Source: an uncultured Colwellia sp. (GTDB lineage: Bacteria; Pseudomonadota; Gammaproteobacteria; Enterobacterales; Alteromonadaceae). Taken from it: a DNA stretch of 36,550 nucleotides. The first letter of the stretch is position 1. Each line of letters starts with the position of its first letter. The position numbers and the translations under genes are program-made. Below are positions 16,811 through 24,820 of this stretch, piece by piece. The notes beneath the pieces were generated by a model. The model did no database searches. It had not been told where the DNA came from and worked only from the letters and a program-made list of their open reading frames with translations. The stretch is taken from assembly GCA_913020705.1 (NCBI GenBank), contig CAJWBY010000022.1:1-36550 (forward strand), in the 5' to 3' direction.

Positions 16811-17668
16811 TCAAATGTCCTTTTTACCGCGCGTATCTAGAAATAGGGTGATCGATGTATAGCGATTAAATACTCTTGAAATATCATTTTTTTCTACTTC
16901 TCTTATATTTTCTTCACCTTTGCTTTTTATAACAATCTGTGAGGATTTAATACCTTGATCGGTAAAATATTTTTCAACACTTTGTGCGCGCCTTTTACTT
17001 AATTGGCTGTTGTATGTAGTACTTCCCTTAGTATCGGTATGGCCGCTGATGAGTAAGGTTGAATTGGGGTAATGCTTAATTAATTCTATTAGCTTGTTGA
17101 GAGATGGGTAATATATGGGTTTTATTTTGTCTTGGTTAAAGTCGTGCAATGTTTCAGTAATTAACATGTGATTATTTTCTAGTATTACCTCTTCTTTTTC
17201 TGTAGTGTTTAATTGAGCTTTAGTTAATGATGATTTTTCACATTGATCAAAATTTCCTTCATCGTACCAACGTTTAAGTACTACTTTCTTGTTGGTATGA
17301 CCACAACCCAATTGTCCCTTTATGTATTGATTTATACAGCGAACTTTACGTATTTGCCGGTCAAAATTTACTAAGGTTATAAAAGCGTCATTTTCCATAT
17401 TGGCGTTATGTTCAGCTGTTGCACGTGTTAAATATGTTTGTGCTATCGCTAATTGGCCTGATATACATCGGTGAGTGTTCTCTTGCTCTAATAACAATAA
17501 TTCAGACTCTGCACTAGAAATATAAAGGTCCATTTGAGTTTTTTCTAAACCTATTGATGAATCAACACTAGCTGAGACACTAGTGTCGTAATCTGCTGTT
17601 GTAGACGTAGTACAGCCTGATAAAACTATGACAGCGCATAGTGACAACATAATCGGCTGAATAATCAT
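16811..17668 (-). CDS. sypB: OmpA-family lipoprotein (SypB-like)
   Basis: This 285-residue outer-membrane lipoprotein has the signal MIIQPIMLSLCAVIVLSGC with lipobox LSGC. A helical, Cys-containing middle follows. A C-terminal OmpA peptidoglycan-binding domain (about 170-280) has LLISGHTDTKGSTTYNSQLS, then KRRAQSVEKYF. The start at 17668 overlaps the sypA stop as TAATG, so translation is coupled. A longer frame to 17728 would sit wholly inside sypA and is rejected. The order STAS, OmpA, SLBB export protein, CpsD-like matches sypABCD of V. fischeri. Its likely role is anchoring the export complex to peptidoglycan. Confidence 0.88.
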   Translation of the reverse strand: MIIQPIMLSLCAVIVLSGCTTSTTADYDTSVSASVDSSIGLEKTQMDLYISSAESELLLLEQENTHRCISGQLAIAQTYLTRATAEHNANMENDAFITLVNFDRQIRKVRCINQYIKGQLGCGHTNKKVVLKRWYDEGNFDQCEKSSLTKAQLNTTEKEEVILENNHMLITETLHDFNQDKIKPIYYPSLNKLIELIKHYPNSTLLISGHTDTKGSTTYNSQLSKRRAQSVEKYFTDQGIKSSQIVIKSKGEENIREVEKNDISRVFNRYTSITLFLDTRGKKDI

Positions 17669-18018
17669 TAGCTGGCAACTTGCAAGTTGGATGATGTTTC
17701 TAAGTAACAATCGATATCTTGATAACAATTTATTGTTTTATCTAGGAACAGCATTTGAAAAAGTTCTAGTGGTTGTTGTGTTAATCCTGAAACACAGACG
17801 CTGAATCCTTTTGCCACCATTCTTTTATATAAAAAAACAATTGCACCAATGCCCGATGAGTCGATAAAAGGTACATGTTCAAGGTCAAAGATAATATTTG
17901 TACTTAGTTTGCTATACGCTTCTATATCATTTTTCATGATATTTACCGTATCTGCATCAAAGTTTCCTCTAAGCTTAATTATTAAATCATTATTTTGATT
18001 ATAAGTTTCGTTCAACAT
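17668..18018 (-). CDS. sypA: STAS-domain protein (SypA-like anti-sigma-antagonist fold)
   Basis: This 116-residue STAS protein has LIIKLRGNFDADTV (beta1-beta2) and the core NIIFDLEHVPFIDSSGIGAI, then VFLYKRM. The DSSG motif puts the phosphorylatable Ser at about 54/55. In V. fischeri, SypA is controlled by phosphorylation of the equivalent Ser by SypE; no SypE-type kinase/phosphatase gene is seen in this window. The start at 18018 is chosen because GGTGGA lies about 6 bases before it and because the in-frame ATG at 18048 would lie upstream of the predicted sigma54 transcript start. It is first in the sypABCD-like unit. Confidence 0.88.
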   Translation of the reverse strand: MLNETYNQNNDLIIKLRGNFDADTVNIMKNDIEAYSKLSTNIIFDLEHVPFIDSSGIGAIVFLYKRMVAKGFSVCVSGLTQQPLELFQMLFLDKTINCYQDIDCYLETSSNLQVAS

Positions 18019-18055
18019 AACAGTTCCACCATTTGAGTTAATACCCATTTAGTAT

Positions 18056-18071
18056 TGCATTGTATGTGCCA
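18056..18071 (-). promoter_or_regulatory. Sigma54-type promoter of sypABCD
   Basis: On the minus strand TGGCACATACAATGCA gives -24 TGGCACA and -12 ATGCA with GG-N10-GC spacing, two mismatches from consensus. The start would be near 18045, about 27 bases before the sypA ATG. V. fischeri sypA is also known to be sigma54-dependent. Confidence 0.75.
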
Positions 18072-18144
18072 AAAATTATGCTCTTTAATATCAGTAACTT
18101 GGGTGTTTTTACTTTTGTATTATGTTATTGGTAAGCAAAATGAA

Positions 18145-18168
18145 ATGCAAATTGCAAATTGCGAATTG
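18145..18168. promoter_or_regulatory. Candidate activator site upstream of sypA promoter
   Basis: The stretch contains ATGCAAATTGCAAATTGCGA followed by ATTG: three overlapping CAAATTG/CGAATTG units. It starts 74 bases upstream of the -24 box. It includes AATTGCGAATT, the reverse complement of the pair upstream of the polymerase promoter. Confidence 0.4.
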
Positions 18169-18198
18169 TAAAATAAATATTATTGAGGAATTATTTCG

Positions 18199-18229
18199 AA
18201 AAATACTGCTAGTTAATAACTAGCAGTAT
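18199..18229 (-). terminator. Terminator after the yvcK-like gene
   Basis: A near-perfect palindrome (ATACTGCTAGTTA, 18203-18215, pairing with 18217-18229) is followed on the minus strand by five T (18203-18199). It ends the sypO-R/yvcK unit and separates it from the sypA promoter. Confidence 0.8.
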
Positions 18230-18235
18230 CTTATC

Positions 18236-19153
18236 TTACCGTGTTTGTTGTTGAATTAGTCCAAGTAGCTGTTCACTGTAGAATGGCTGTTGATGTCTCC
18301 CGTTAGTATCAGCAGGAAGATCAGCGATAGTATAGGGAGAACATGACTCTATACATTGAGAAACTCTATGACGTGGTATGAGGGAATGCACTGACTTTGT
18401 TAATCCTAACGTCTTCATAAATTCGAGCTGATAATGTATTTCGTCGTGTTCCTTATTGAACTTGTGAGTAAACTCATCTTCTACATTGGTAATAAAATAT
18501 ACTTTTAGCTTAGTATTACGGTTAATAACATCAATTACAGCATCCATTAATAGACTGGGTAGGGTACTTGTATAAAAACTCCCTGGACCTAGAAATAAAA
18601 CATCGGCATTCTTTAAGGTGTCTAAAACCTCTTCACTGGGTTTTACCTTCGGTGTTAAAACGAGTTTATTAATGCCTTGGTTTGCGTGTTCGTCAACTTC
18701 AACTTCACCAACATAACATTTTTCATCACAATGGCTCATGAGTTGAGTCACTGCATCAGACATTGGTAAAATGTTTGCTTTAATTCCTAGATATTCCCGC
18801 ATCACCTGTACCGTTTCTGTTGGTCTAATACAAAGAGAATCTACGGCGCAAAACATTAAATTTCCTAGACTATGACCAGATAAATCACCCAATTTGTCAA
18901 AACGATATTCAAATAATAGAGATTTAGTTAAAGACGATTTTGTTGATGATTCTTTGGTTAATTTTGATAAACAATAGCGAATATCGCCCCACGAGATTGT
19001 GTCACAGCTGTCTCTTAATCGGCCAGTAGACCCCCCATTATCGGTGGTACTAACAATACCGGATAAATTGACAGAATCAAAACCATTGATGATCTCTAAA
19101 AGATGGCCTAAACCATGCCCTCCGCCAATACATGTCACATTAATATCAGTCAT
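18236..19153 (-). CDS. YvcK/CofD-family protein (gluconeogenesis factor, UDP-GlcNAc-binding type)
   Basis: This 305-residue protein is of the YvcK/CofD family. It has the N-terminal glycine-rich VTCIGGGHGLGHLL, TTDNGGSTGRLRD, GDIRYCL, LSGHSLGNLM and NADVLFLGPGSFYTSTLPSL. YvcK proteins bind UDP-GlcNAc and affect carbon flow and wall synthesis in Gram-positives; CofD itself is a phospholactate transferase. The start at 19153 has AAGGA about 7 bases upstream; a longer start at 19189 lacks one and overlaps sypR. It closes the Wzz/GT/sugar-transferase unit. I know of no yvcK in the V. fischeri syp cluster, so its place here is unusual. It may link UDP-sugar supply to EPS synthesis. Confidence 0.82.
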   Translation of the reverse strand: MTDINVTCIGGGHGLGHLLEIINGFDSVNLSGIVSTTDNGGSTGRLRDSCDTISWGDIRYCLSKLTKESSTKSSLTKSLLFEYRFDKLGDLSGHSLGNLMFCAVDSLCIRPTETVQVMREYLGIKANILPMSDAVTQLMSHCDEKCYVGEVEVDEHANQGINKLVLTPKVKPSEEVLDTLKNADVLFLGPGSFYTSTLPSLLMDAVIDVINRNTKLKVYFITNVEDEFTHKFNKEHDEIHYQLEFMKTLGLTKSVHSLIPRHRVSQCIESCSPYTIADLPADTNGRHQQPFYSEQLLGLIQQQTR

Positions 19154-19178
19154 AAATTTATCCTTATATGAAGCGGTT

Positions 19179-19820
19179 TTATTGTCCACGTCCTAATACC
19201 ATAATAAGTAAAGTTTTAATAATTATCTTCAAGTCCATTAACAGCCATCTATGGAGTTTTGTCAGTGACAGCGAATATGCAAAGTCATAGGCAATTTTAT
19301 TTTTTACATCATCAATGCAAGTATCATATCCTTGATTAACTTGCGCTAAACCAGTAATGCCAGGTGTCATATCATAAGTACGTTCAGAATAAAAAGGAAT
19401 TTCTTTGTCTAGTTCTATCACTATTTCAGGTCTCTCAGGTCGTGGGCCAATAAGTGACATGTCACCTTTAATAACATTGATAAACTGAGGGAGCTCATCA
19501 AGCCGAACTTTTCTAAGTAACCGACCAATAACCGTTAGTCTATTATCGTTACTTGTTGCCCAAACGGCACCAGAGCTCGCTTCGGCATTAGTCACCATGG
19601 TGCGAAACTTAATCATGTTAAAATGCACAACGTTTCCCGCTTTCATTTTACCTACTCTTAATTGGCAATAAAAAATGTCTCCTCGTGATGATAATTTGAT
19701 CATTAACGCGATAACGACAAATAGCGGGAGTGTTACTAACAAGCATAAAATGGAGAAGACTAAATCAATGCTTCTTTTAAGTAGCGATATATTTGGGTGA
19801 ATAAAACTAATGTGTTTCAT
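19179..19820 (-). CDS. sypR: Undecaprenyl-phosphate sugar-1-phosphate transferase (SypR-like)
   Basis: This 213-residue initiating transferase is of the WcaJ/WbaP/PglC class. One N-terminal membrane or re-entrant helix (RSIDLVFSILCLLVTLPLFV, VIALMIKL) is followed by the catalytic domain with MIKFRTMV, RLTVIGRLLRKVRLDELPQF, NVIKGDMSLIGPRPERPE and TPGITGLAQV. It transfers the first sugar phosphate to undecaprenyl phosphate. The length suits the minimal (PglC-like) form without extra N-terminal membrane helices. AGGAG is 6 bases before the ATG. It lies 8 bases after sypQ and 25 before yvcK in one operon. Confidence 0.92.
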   Translation of the reverse strand: MKHISFIHPNISLLKRSIDLVFSILCLLVTLPLFVVIALMIKLSSRGDIFYCQLRVGKMKAGNVVHFNMIKFRTMVTNAEASSGAVWATSNDNRLTVIGRLLRKVRLDELPQFINVIKGDMSLIGPRPERPEIVIELDKEIPFYSERTYDMTPGITGLAQVNQGYDTCIDDVKNKIAYDFAYSLSLTKLHRWLLMDLKIIIKTLLIMVLGRGQ

Positions 19821-19828
19821 AAATTCTC

Positions 19829-21013
19829 CTAGATTTTAGTCCAAATTTTTTCTTGTAAACCTAAAATGTATTTTAAAGATCCTTTTAAAGCCACCCAGTA
19901 ACCATTTATTAAATAACAAATTAATTTTACTGCGTTTAACTTTGGTGAAATATGAAAAATATTAATGATAATAACAAGGCTGTATAAACAAACTTGGCTG
20001 ACAAATAACGCTATAAAAATGGTGTGAATGAATGCAAGGTAGAAATTACAAACTAAAATAATGAGGAATATAAAAGGCATTATTGCTCTTAATGCTTTAC
20101 CTGAAGCAAAATTTATCGCATTCCAGCCATATTTAGGTGACAACAAAGGCAACAAATAAACGAGTTGCTGAAAATTACCTGCTGCTATTCTTGAACGTCT
20201 GCTCATGTCTTGCTCTAAATTGACGTGTTCAAGCTCAATGGCAACAACTCTAGGCTCATAGATCACACGGAAACCTTGTTTAATAACATTCATAGGGATC
20301 AAGAAGTCATCATTAATGGTATCTGCAGGAACGTCTTCATAACAAGCCTTTCTTAGTGCATAAAAAGCACCGTGTGCTCCAAGAACACTGGCAATAGAAC
20401 TTTCTCTTGTTTTAACCAAAGATTGGTATTTCCAATAATATTGCTCACCTGCGGTTCCTTTTTTAATAAATTTATAGCCACCTGAAACAGCACCAATTTT
20501 TGGATTTTTAAAATGGCTATCTACCATCAGTAAGCTATTTACAGGTAATAATGCTGAGACATCACTGAAAACAATATTGTCAAAATTTGCTTTAGCAACC
20601 CCTTCTTTAACCACAGCAACTTTGCCTCGATTATCCTTGAAGTTTACAACTTTTACCTTTAAATCATGGCAGCCAAGTTCAGTCAATGTTTGCAAGGCAA
20701 TATTGTAGGTATCATCACTGCAACCATCACAGAGTAAAATCAATTCATATCTATCGCTTGGATAGTCAATAAAACTTAAATTCCTAATTTTCTCCGCGAT
20801 AAAGCTAGCTTCATTGAATGCGGGGATAACAATAGAAAAACAATTTAGTTTTTTGTCTTCAGCGCTAAAAACATAACGGCGTTTTTTAATTCTAGGGTTG
20901 GGTATGTGCTTATTATTACTGACTACTTTTAGTAGCGCGGGGTAAATAATATGGTGGTAAATCACGAGAAACATAGCCACTAAAAATACAGTTGTCATTA
21001 ATATATCTAACAT
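19829..21013 (-). CDS. sypQ: Membrane-bound family 2 glycosyltransferase (SypQ-like)
   Basis: This 394-residue processive-type GT2 has one N-terminal membrane helix (ILMTTVFLVAMFLVIYHHII). Its GT-A domain has CFSIVIPAFNEASFIAEKIR, LILLCDGCSDDT, the FSDVSALLP acceptor-side Asp and a DDFLIP segment. SRRSRIAAGNFQQ takes the place of the QxxRW region. Two or three C-terminal membrane helices follow. The start at ATG 21013 is preferred over GTG 21022 because AGGTGG lies just before it. It overlaps sypP by 7 bases. Order and type fit SypQ. It probably extends the lipid-linked glycan at the membrane. Confidence 0.88.
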   Translation of the reverse strand: MLDILMTTVFLVAMFLVIYHHIIYPALLKVVSNNKHIPNPRIKKRRYVFSAEDKKLNCFSIVIPAFNEASFIAEKIRNLSFIDYPSDRYELILLCDGCSDDTYNIALQTLTELGCHDLKVKVVNFKDNRGKVAVVKEGVAKANFDNIVFSDVSALLPVNSLLMVDSHFKNPKIGAVSGGYKFIKKGTAGEQYYWKYQSLVKTRESSIASVLGAHGAFYALRKACYEDVPADTINDDFLIPMNVIKQGFRVIYEPRVVAIELEHVNLEQDMSRRSRIAAGNFQQLVYLLPLLSPKYGWNAINFASGKALRAIMPFIFLIILVCNFYLAFIHTIFIALFVSQVCLYSLVIIINIFHISPKLNAVKLICYLINGYWVALKGSLKYILGLQEKIWTKI

Positions 21014-22101
21014 AGTTTCCACCTTAATTTAGATTGAGTTAATGAAACATATTGTTTAATCATTTTGTTAATAGAACGTTGTTTTTCCACAAATGTTCTT
21101 GGGGAATGGTCATTTTTTCTATTGATAGACTGTAATAGTGCTTGTGACAATAATGCCGGATTATTAGCTTGAACAATAATACCTGTTTCATTACACACAG
21201 CTTCCTTACAACCGCCAACATCAGTTAATACAGCCGGCACACCACAAGCTTGAGCTTCCAAAGGTGATAAAGGAAGGCCTTCGTTACTTGAAGAAAGACA
21301 AAATACATCAAGTAAAGGATAAAATGTGGTCATATCATCAATGTGACCTAGAAAAAACACTCTTTTGTCTAGATTTAAATTAATGACTAATGCCTTTAAT
21401 TCTGATTCTAAACTGCCGGTTCCCGCGAGTAATAAACCAATATTAGTTGGTAAATTGTGTAAAGCCTTGATCAATATGTCATGGGCTTTTACTGATTCCA
21501 ATCTCGCAGCACAACCAATAAATTTTAACTCTGTAGGTAAGCCAGCTTTTTGAAGAAGTTTATTTTTACTGATGGTTGATGGTTTAAATTTATTCGTGTC
21601 GACTCCATTGGTAATAACAATAGGGTGCAAAGAAGGCATCAAACGGTTAACTTGTTCGGCAACAAAATCTGCATCAGCCACATAAATAGGACGCACTAAA
21701 GTTAAAAATAATCTCTGTAATAATCTAGGTTTAACATTAGCTAAATGCCAAGCGTCATGTTCGGTATGTATAATATGTTTAACGTTTGCTAATCTTGCCG
21801 CGACGCCACCATATATTAAAGGTCCAATATGATGGGTGTGAACATAGATAGGCTTAACTTTTTTAAAGAAAGCTGTTAATTGGCTAAAAATGTTCATTTG
21901 CCAACCTGGTTTTTTGTTTAATACGTGAATAAATTTTTTAAAACCATCGATATTATTCCAATAACATTTTACGTTGTGTTTTTCTAGAGAAATAATGTGA
22001 ACATCAAATAATGGCTGTGCAGCACGTTGAAACTCTAACGCTAAACTTTCTATTCCACCTGGTTTTAAATGTTGTACAACATGGACGATCACGGGTTTCA
22101 T
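21007..22101 (-). CDS. sypP: Family 4 glycosyltransferase (SypP-like)
   Basis: This 364-residue GT-B enzyme has IVHVVQHLKPGGIESLALEF at the N-terminus and the acceptor-domain VHTHHIGPLIYGGVAAR. The donor domain has KFIGCAARLESVKAHDILI and the EX7E motif in SNEGLPLSPLEAQACGVPAV near residues 265-285. There is no membrane segment. GGAGAA lies about 5 bases before the ATG. It sits between the Wzz-type gene and the GT2, the same place as SypP in V. fischeri. The donor sugar is unknown. Confidence 0.9.
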   Translation of the reverse strand: MKPVIVHVVQHLKPGGIESLALEFQRAAQPLFDVHIISLEKHNVKCYWNNIDGFKKFIHVLNKKPGWQMNIFSQLTAFFKKVKPIYVHTHHIGPLIYGGVAARLANVKHIIHTEHDAWHLANVKPRLLQRLFLTLVRPIYVADADFVAEQVNRLMPSLHPIVITNGVDTNKFKPSTISKNKLLQKAGLPTELKFIGCAARLESVKAHDILIKALHNLPTNIGLLLAGTGSLESELKALVINLNLDKRVFFLGHIDDMTTFYPLLDVFCLSSSNEGLPLSPLEAQACGVPAVLTDVGGCKEAVCNETGIIVQANNPALLSQALLQSINRKNDHSPRTFVEKQRSINKMIKQYVSLTQSKLRWKLC

Positions 22102-22116
22102 AAGCTTCTCCTAAAT

Positions 22117-23559
22117 TCATCTCTGCGTTAGTTTTGGTAGTCTGGTTATTACAGGGGTTGAGGTGATTAATTCGAGCTGATATCTTGCTCGGATTGATGT
22201 ATCTGTTATTTCTGCAAATAACGCTAATCCGCCTCCTAAAAATATTCCTCCAATAATTCCCGCCAATAAAAAAACAGAAAGAGGGGAGTTTGTTGGAGAA
22301 CTCGGTTTATAGGGTTCGTCAATTATTTTTATTCTTTCAGGTTGTTCAAATTTACCCAAAGCACCTGTTATTTTCGCTTTTTCAAAACGAAAAAGTAGGT
22401 CACTATATAAGCTACGTTTCACCTTAAGATCTCTTTCTAACGTTAACAATTGTCTTTCCATTTCACTCGAACCGGCAAGAGACGTTTTTAACGTTTTTGT
22501 TTGCTTTACTATGGAGTTAATCTCTTCTTTTATTTGTTCTACATGACTGTCGGCAATTTGTAGTTCTTGTAATTGCGATACTAATAATAAATTCTGATTT
22601 TTATCAACTTCGCCTTCTTGCATGCTACTGGCAATTTCCCATAAACGATTTAAGTCAACATCGGTTATTTTGTAGGATGTTTTACTTTGAGACTCTCGTT
22701 CATCTTCAAGTTGTGACAATTTTCTTAGTGATGTTTCTACTTTGCTATGTTTTTCGGTGTAACGAGATCGTAAAATAGCTAGCTCACTTTTAGTGGTTAC
22801 TATGCTTTTCTCAATTTCACTCATGACAGGATCAACTTGAGCCAGCCTAGTACGAATAGTTCTTTTAGCGGCAATTGCACCAGATAGTTCAATTTTCTTC
22901 TTTTCGAGCAATATACCTAATTCACTGAAACGATCACTTTTTGCTCCATATAATCTAGGTAAGTGTTCAGCATTTTCTTGTTTGAAATTAGCTAGTTTAA
23001 GCTCGGATTTTTCTAGGCCTGCTATTTTTAATGTTAGTTGAGCAGTTAAAAATGATTCTGATGCGTCTATTGCTGATAGTTCTGGCGCTAAAAGTTTCTC
23101 TAAAAATCTTGCTCTTACTGCAATAAGAACATTAACAATATTGTCAGGTGAGTCTGTTTTGTAACCAAGGTTTACCAGATCTTTACCTATTAATGTTACG
23201 TTAAGTGCCGAAGATAATTCTTTAACCAATTGATCCTTTTGAAAGTCTGTTGATTTATCATCTATTAGCGCTAAATCTTGAGCAACGCTGATGAGTGTAT
23301 GTCGGCTATGTAGTAAGGTCTTTAACGTCGCCATTCTGTTTTCTAAATCAGTTGATACCGATAAGTCTTCAAGAAAAGGATTCATCTTGGCACTTTCTTG
23401 TACCAATATTGTGGTATGAGCTTGCCAAGTTCTCGGTGAGATAAAGCAAATAATTACTGCGATAATAGGTAATACTATAACTGGGAAGATGATTAAATAA
23501 CGATGACGCCATATTGCTCCCAAAATAAGGTGAATATTTATGATTACAGATGTTGTCAT
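22117..23559 (-). CDS. sypO: Wzz/GumC-type chain-length and export protein (SypO-like)
   Basis: This 480-residue polysaccharide co-polymerase has two membrane helices, near residue 25 (YLIIFPVIVLPIIAVIICF) and near 450 (SVFLLAGIIGGIFLGGGLAL). They flank a long periplasmic coiled-coil region (about 170-400). A Pro-rich Wzz motif (PYKPSSPTNSPLS) precedes the second helix. There is no cytoplasmic kinase domain; the CpsD-like partner is encoded separately at 14006. ATG 23559 is preferred over GTG 23568. It follows the lipoprotein gene with a single base between. It should set chain length and couple synthesis to the SLBB channel. Confidence 0.9.
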   Translation of the reverse strand: MTTSVIINIHLILGAIWRHRYLIIFPVIVLPIIAVIICFISPRTWQAHTTILVQESAKMNPFLEDLSVSTDLENRMATLKTLLHSRHTLISVAQDLALIDDKSTDFQKDQLVKELSSALNVTLIGKDLVNLGYKTDSPDNIVNVLIAVRARFLEKLLAPELSAIDASESFLTAQLTLKIAGLEKSELKLANFKQENAEHLPRLYGAKSDRFSELGILLEKKKIELSGAIAAKRTIRTRLAQVDPVMSEIEKSIVTTKSELAILRSRYTEKHSKVETSLRKLSQLEDERESQSKTSYKITDVDLNRLWEIASSMQEGEVDKNQNLLLVSQLQELQIADSHVEQIKEEINSIVKQTKTLKTSLAGSSEMERQLLTLERDLKVKRSLYSDLLFRFEKAKITGALGKFEQPERIKIIDEPYKPSSPTNSPLSVFLLAGIIGGIFLGGGLALFAEITDTSIRARYQLELITSTPVITRLPKLTQR

Positions 23560-23560
23560 A

Positions 23561-24019
23561 TTAAGCACCCGTTACTAAGTTAATAGTGTTAGTTGATAAT
23601 TTAGGATCAAACTTGATGGTTACTCTGTTATTGAAGTGGCTAATATATAGCCGTAATACTTCAGCCCGAGCGATTGAAAGTGCCAACTTATTGAAACTAT
23701 TTGTCCCTTTTGCCGGTGCAATATTAATGATGATATTTTGATTTTTGTTGGTTACTAAGCTGATGATTTTGGTTTTATCTTCGATATTTAATTCTTTGTT
23801 ATCTAGGTAATAAGCAAAGGTGTAGTTATGTTCTGCTATCATTTGTAATTGTCGTAATGCTTGGATGCTCGTCAACACTTCATCATTAACAGCCCTATTA
23901 TTTGCCACTTGGTCTTCATGCTCTATTGTGGTTAATGAGTCAAGTATCGAAGATGAAACACAGCCCGTACAGGAAAGTACGGTTATGAAAATAATGCAGT
24001 TCAAATAAAATTTTTTCAT
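23561..24019 (-). CDS. Small lipoprotein heading the sypO-R unit
   Basis: This 152-residue protein has a lipoprotein signal (MKKFYLNCIIFITVLSCTGC). Either VLSC (Cys17) or Cys20 may be lipidated; VLSC fits the lipobox better. The rest is a soluble alpha/beta domain ending in FNKLALSIARAEVLRLYISH, a segment reminiscent of OmpA-like domains without the TDxxG core. No firm family is assigned. It is the first gene of the operon, with AAGG about 9 bases before the ATG and a candidate sigma54 element further up. It is probably an accessory protein of the export machine. Confidence 0.75.
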   Translation of the reverse strand: MKKFYLNCIIFITVLSCTGCVSSSILDSLTTIEHEDQVANNRAVNDEVLTSIQALRQLQMIAEHNYTFAYYLDNKELNIEDKTKIISLVTNKNQNIIINIAPAKGTNSFNKLALSIARAEVLRLYISHFNNRVTIKFDPKLSTNTINLVTGA

Positions 24020-24057
24020 GTGGCATACCTTTATTTACTGAGGGATACCATAGTAAC

Positions 24058-24073
24058 TTCACTTTCCGTGCCA
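24058..24073 (-). promoter_or_regulatory. Candidate sigma54-type promoter of the sypO-R operon
   Basis: On the minus strand TGGCACGGAAAGTGAA has a perfect -24 box (TGGCACG), but the -12 box is GTGAA, with GA where GC is expected. The start would be near 24047, 28 bases before the ATG at 24019. It is less certain than the others because the -12 C is lost. Confidence 0.45.
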
Positions 24074-24108
24074 CAATTTTTGTCGTTGTTATTTAAGGGT
24101 TTTTATTG

Positions 24109-24167
24109 TTGCGAATTTTTTTTTACTAGAATGTCATTTGTTTTTCGCGTTGTGCATTTTAAAATGC
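24109..24167. promoter_or_regulatory. Candidate activator sites upstream of the sypO-R promoter
   Basis: TTGCGAATT (24109-24117) and the perfect 14-base palindrome GCATTTTAAAATGC (24154-24167) lie 36-94 bases upstream of the -24 box. Both resemble motifs upstream of the sypA and LruC promoters. Confidence 0.35.
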
Positions 24168-24234
24168 GAGTGATATTTTCGGTAATTGTTAGCAAGAATT
24201 ATTATAGAAATATAGGCGAAAGTTAAATCGAAGC

Positions 24235-24285
24235 ACAAACTAACGTACTAATTGTAATTGATACGCGTTTAATACGTTAGTTTGT
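24235..24285. repeat. 13-base inverted repeat between two operons
   Basis: ACAAACTAACGTA (24235-24247) is repeated inverted and without mismatch at 24273-24285, with a 25-base loop. It lies 39 bases after the lipoprotein gene at 24324. There is no T run on either strand, so a simple terminator is unlikely. One arm also occurs at 8543-8554 (ACAAACTAACGT followed by GCTTCG; GCTTCG also flanks this copy on the minus strand), so it may be a small dispersed repeat. Confidence 0.5.
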
Positions 24286-24323
24286 AATGACAGTTATAAG
24301 ATGGAAATGTTGTAGATTTTTGT

Positions 24324-24797
24324 TTAGATCGTTATCTTCCAACTATTACCATATTCATTAATGTTCCAGTATAGTGTTATAGGTTGGGCTCCATCTTCAA
24401 TGGGCCAAATTTGAGCAACTAACATTAACTCTGCAGCACTTATGGATAAAATAAAGGCCTGCTCTTCTGTGGTTAGCGATGTTCTTAACTTACAGCTGTC
24501 ATAATTAATTTCAACCTCATTATTTTCCGTCGAGAAAGCCGTACATATGTTAATAAAGTAAGTAATGTTCGTTGATGGTGATGCTGGTAGTTTAATGTCT
24601 AATTTAGTATTTGAAATAAAATTAAACTCAGGAGTACTATTTAACTCGTTTGTGGTTGTAGTCTCTTTAGTTTCATCTTCTGTTGATGGGGTTAATGTTA
24701 CTGATTTTTCCGGTGAGGTACTCACTTCACCACCACCACCTCCACAGCCAGCAATGATTATGATTAACGTTATAAGTGTAATTATATTAGTTTTCAT
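24324..24797 (-). CDS. Small secreted lipoprotein next to the LruC protein
   Basis: This 157-residue lipoprotein has the signal MKTNIITLITLIIIIAGC, lipobox IAGC, then a Gly run (GCGGGGGE). A Ser/Thr/Glu-rich linker (residues 25-55) follows, then a compact beta-rich domain with two Cys (NICTAF, DSCKLR) that may pair. No family is recognised. It lies 23 bases after the LruC gene in the same direction, so it is probably co-transcribed from the sigma54-type promoter at 26974. It may anchor or assist the LruC protein at the cell surface. Confidence 0.75.
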   Translation of the reverse strand: MKTNIITLITLIIIIAGCGGGGGEVSTSPEKSVTLTPSTEDETKETTTTNELNSTPEFNFISNTKLDIKLPASPSTNITYFINICTAFSTENNEVEINYDSCKLRTSLTTEEQAFILSISAAELMLVAQIWPIEDGAQPITLYWNINEYGNSWKITI

Positions 24798-24820
24798 TGT
24801 TTGTATTCCCTATTATCAAA

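Noticed and set aside
17669..17728. Longer N-terminus for the OmpA-family lipoprotein
   Set aside because: The extension overlaps the STAS gene, and the shorter start gives a proper lipoprotein signal with TAATG coupling.
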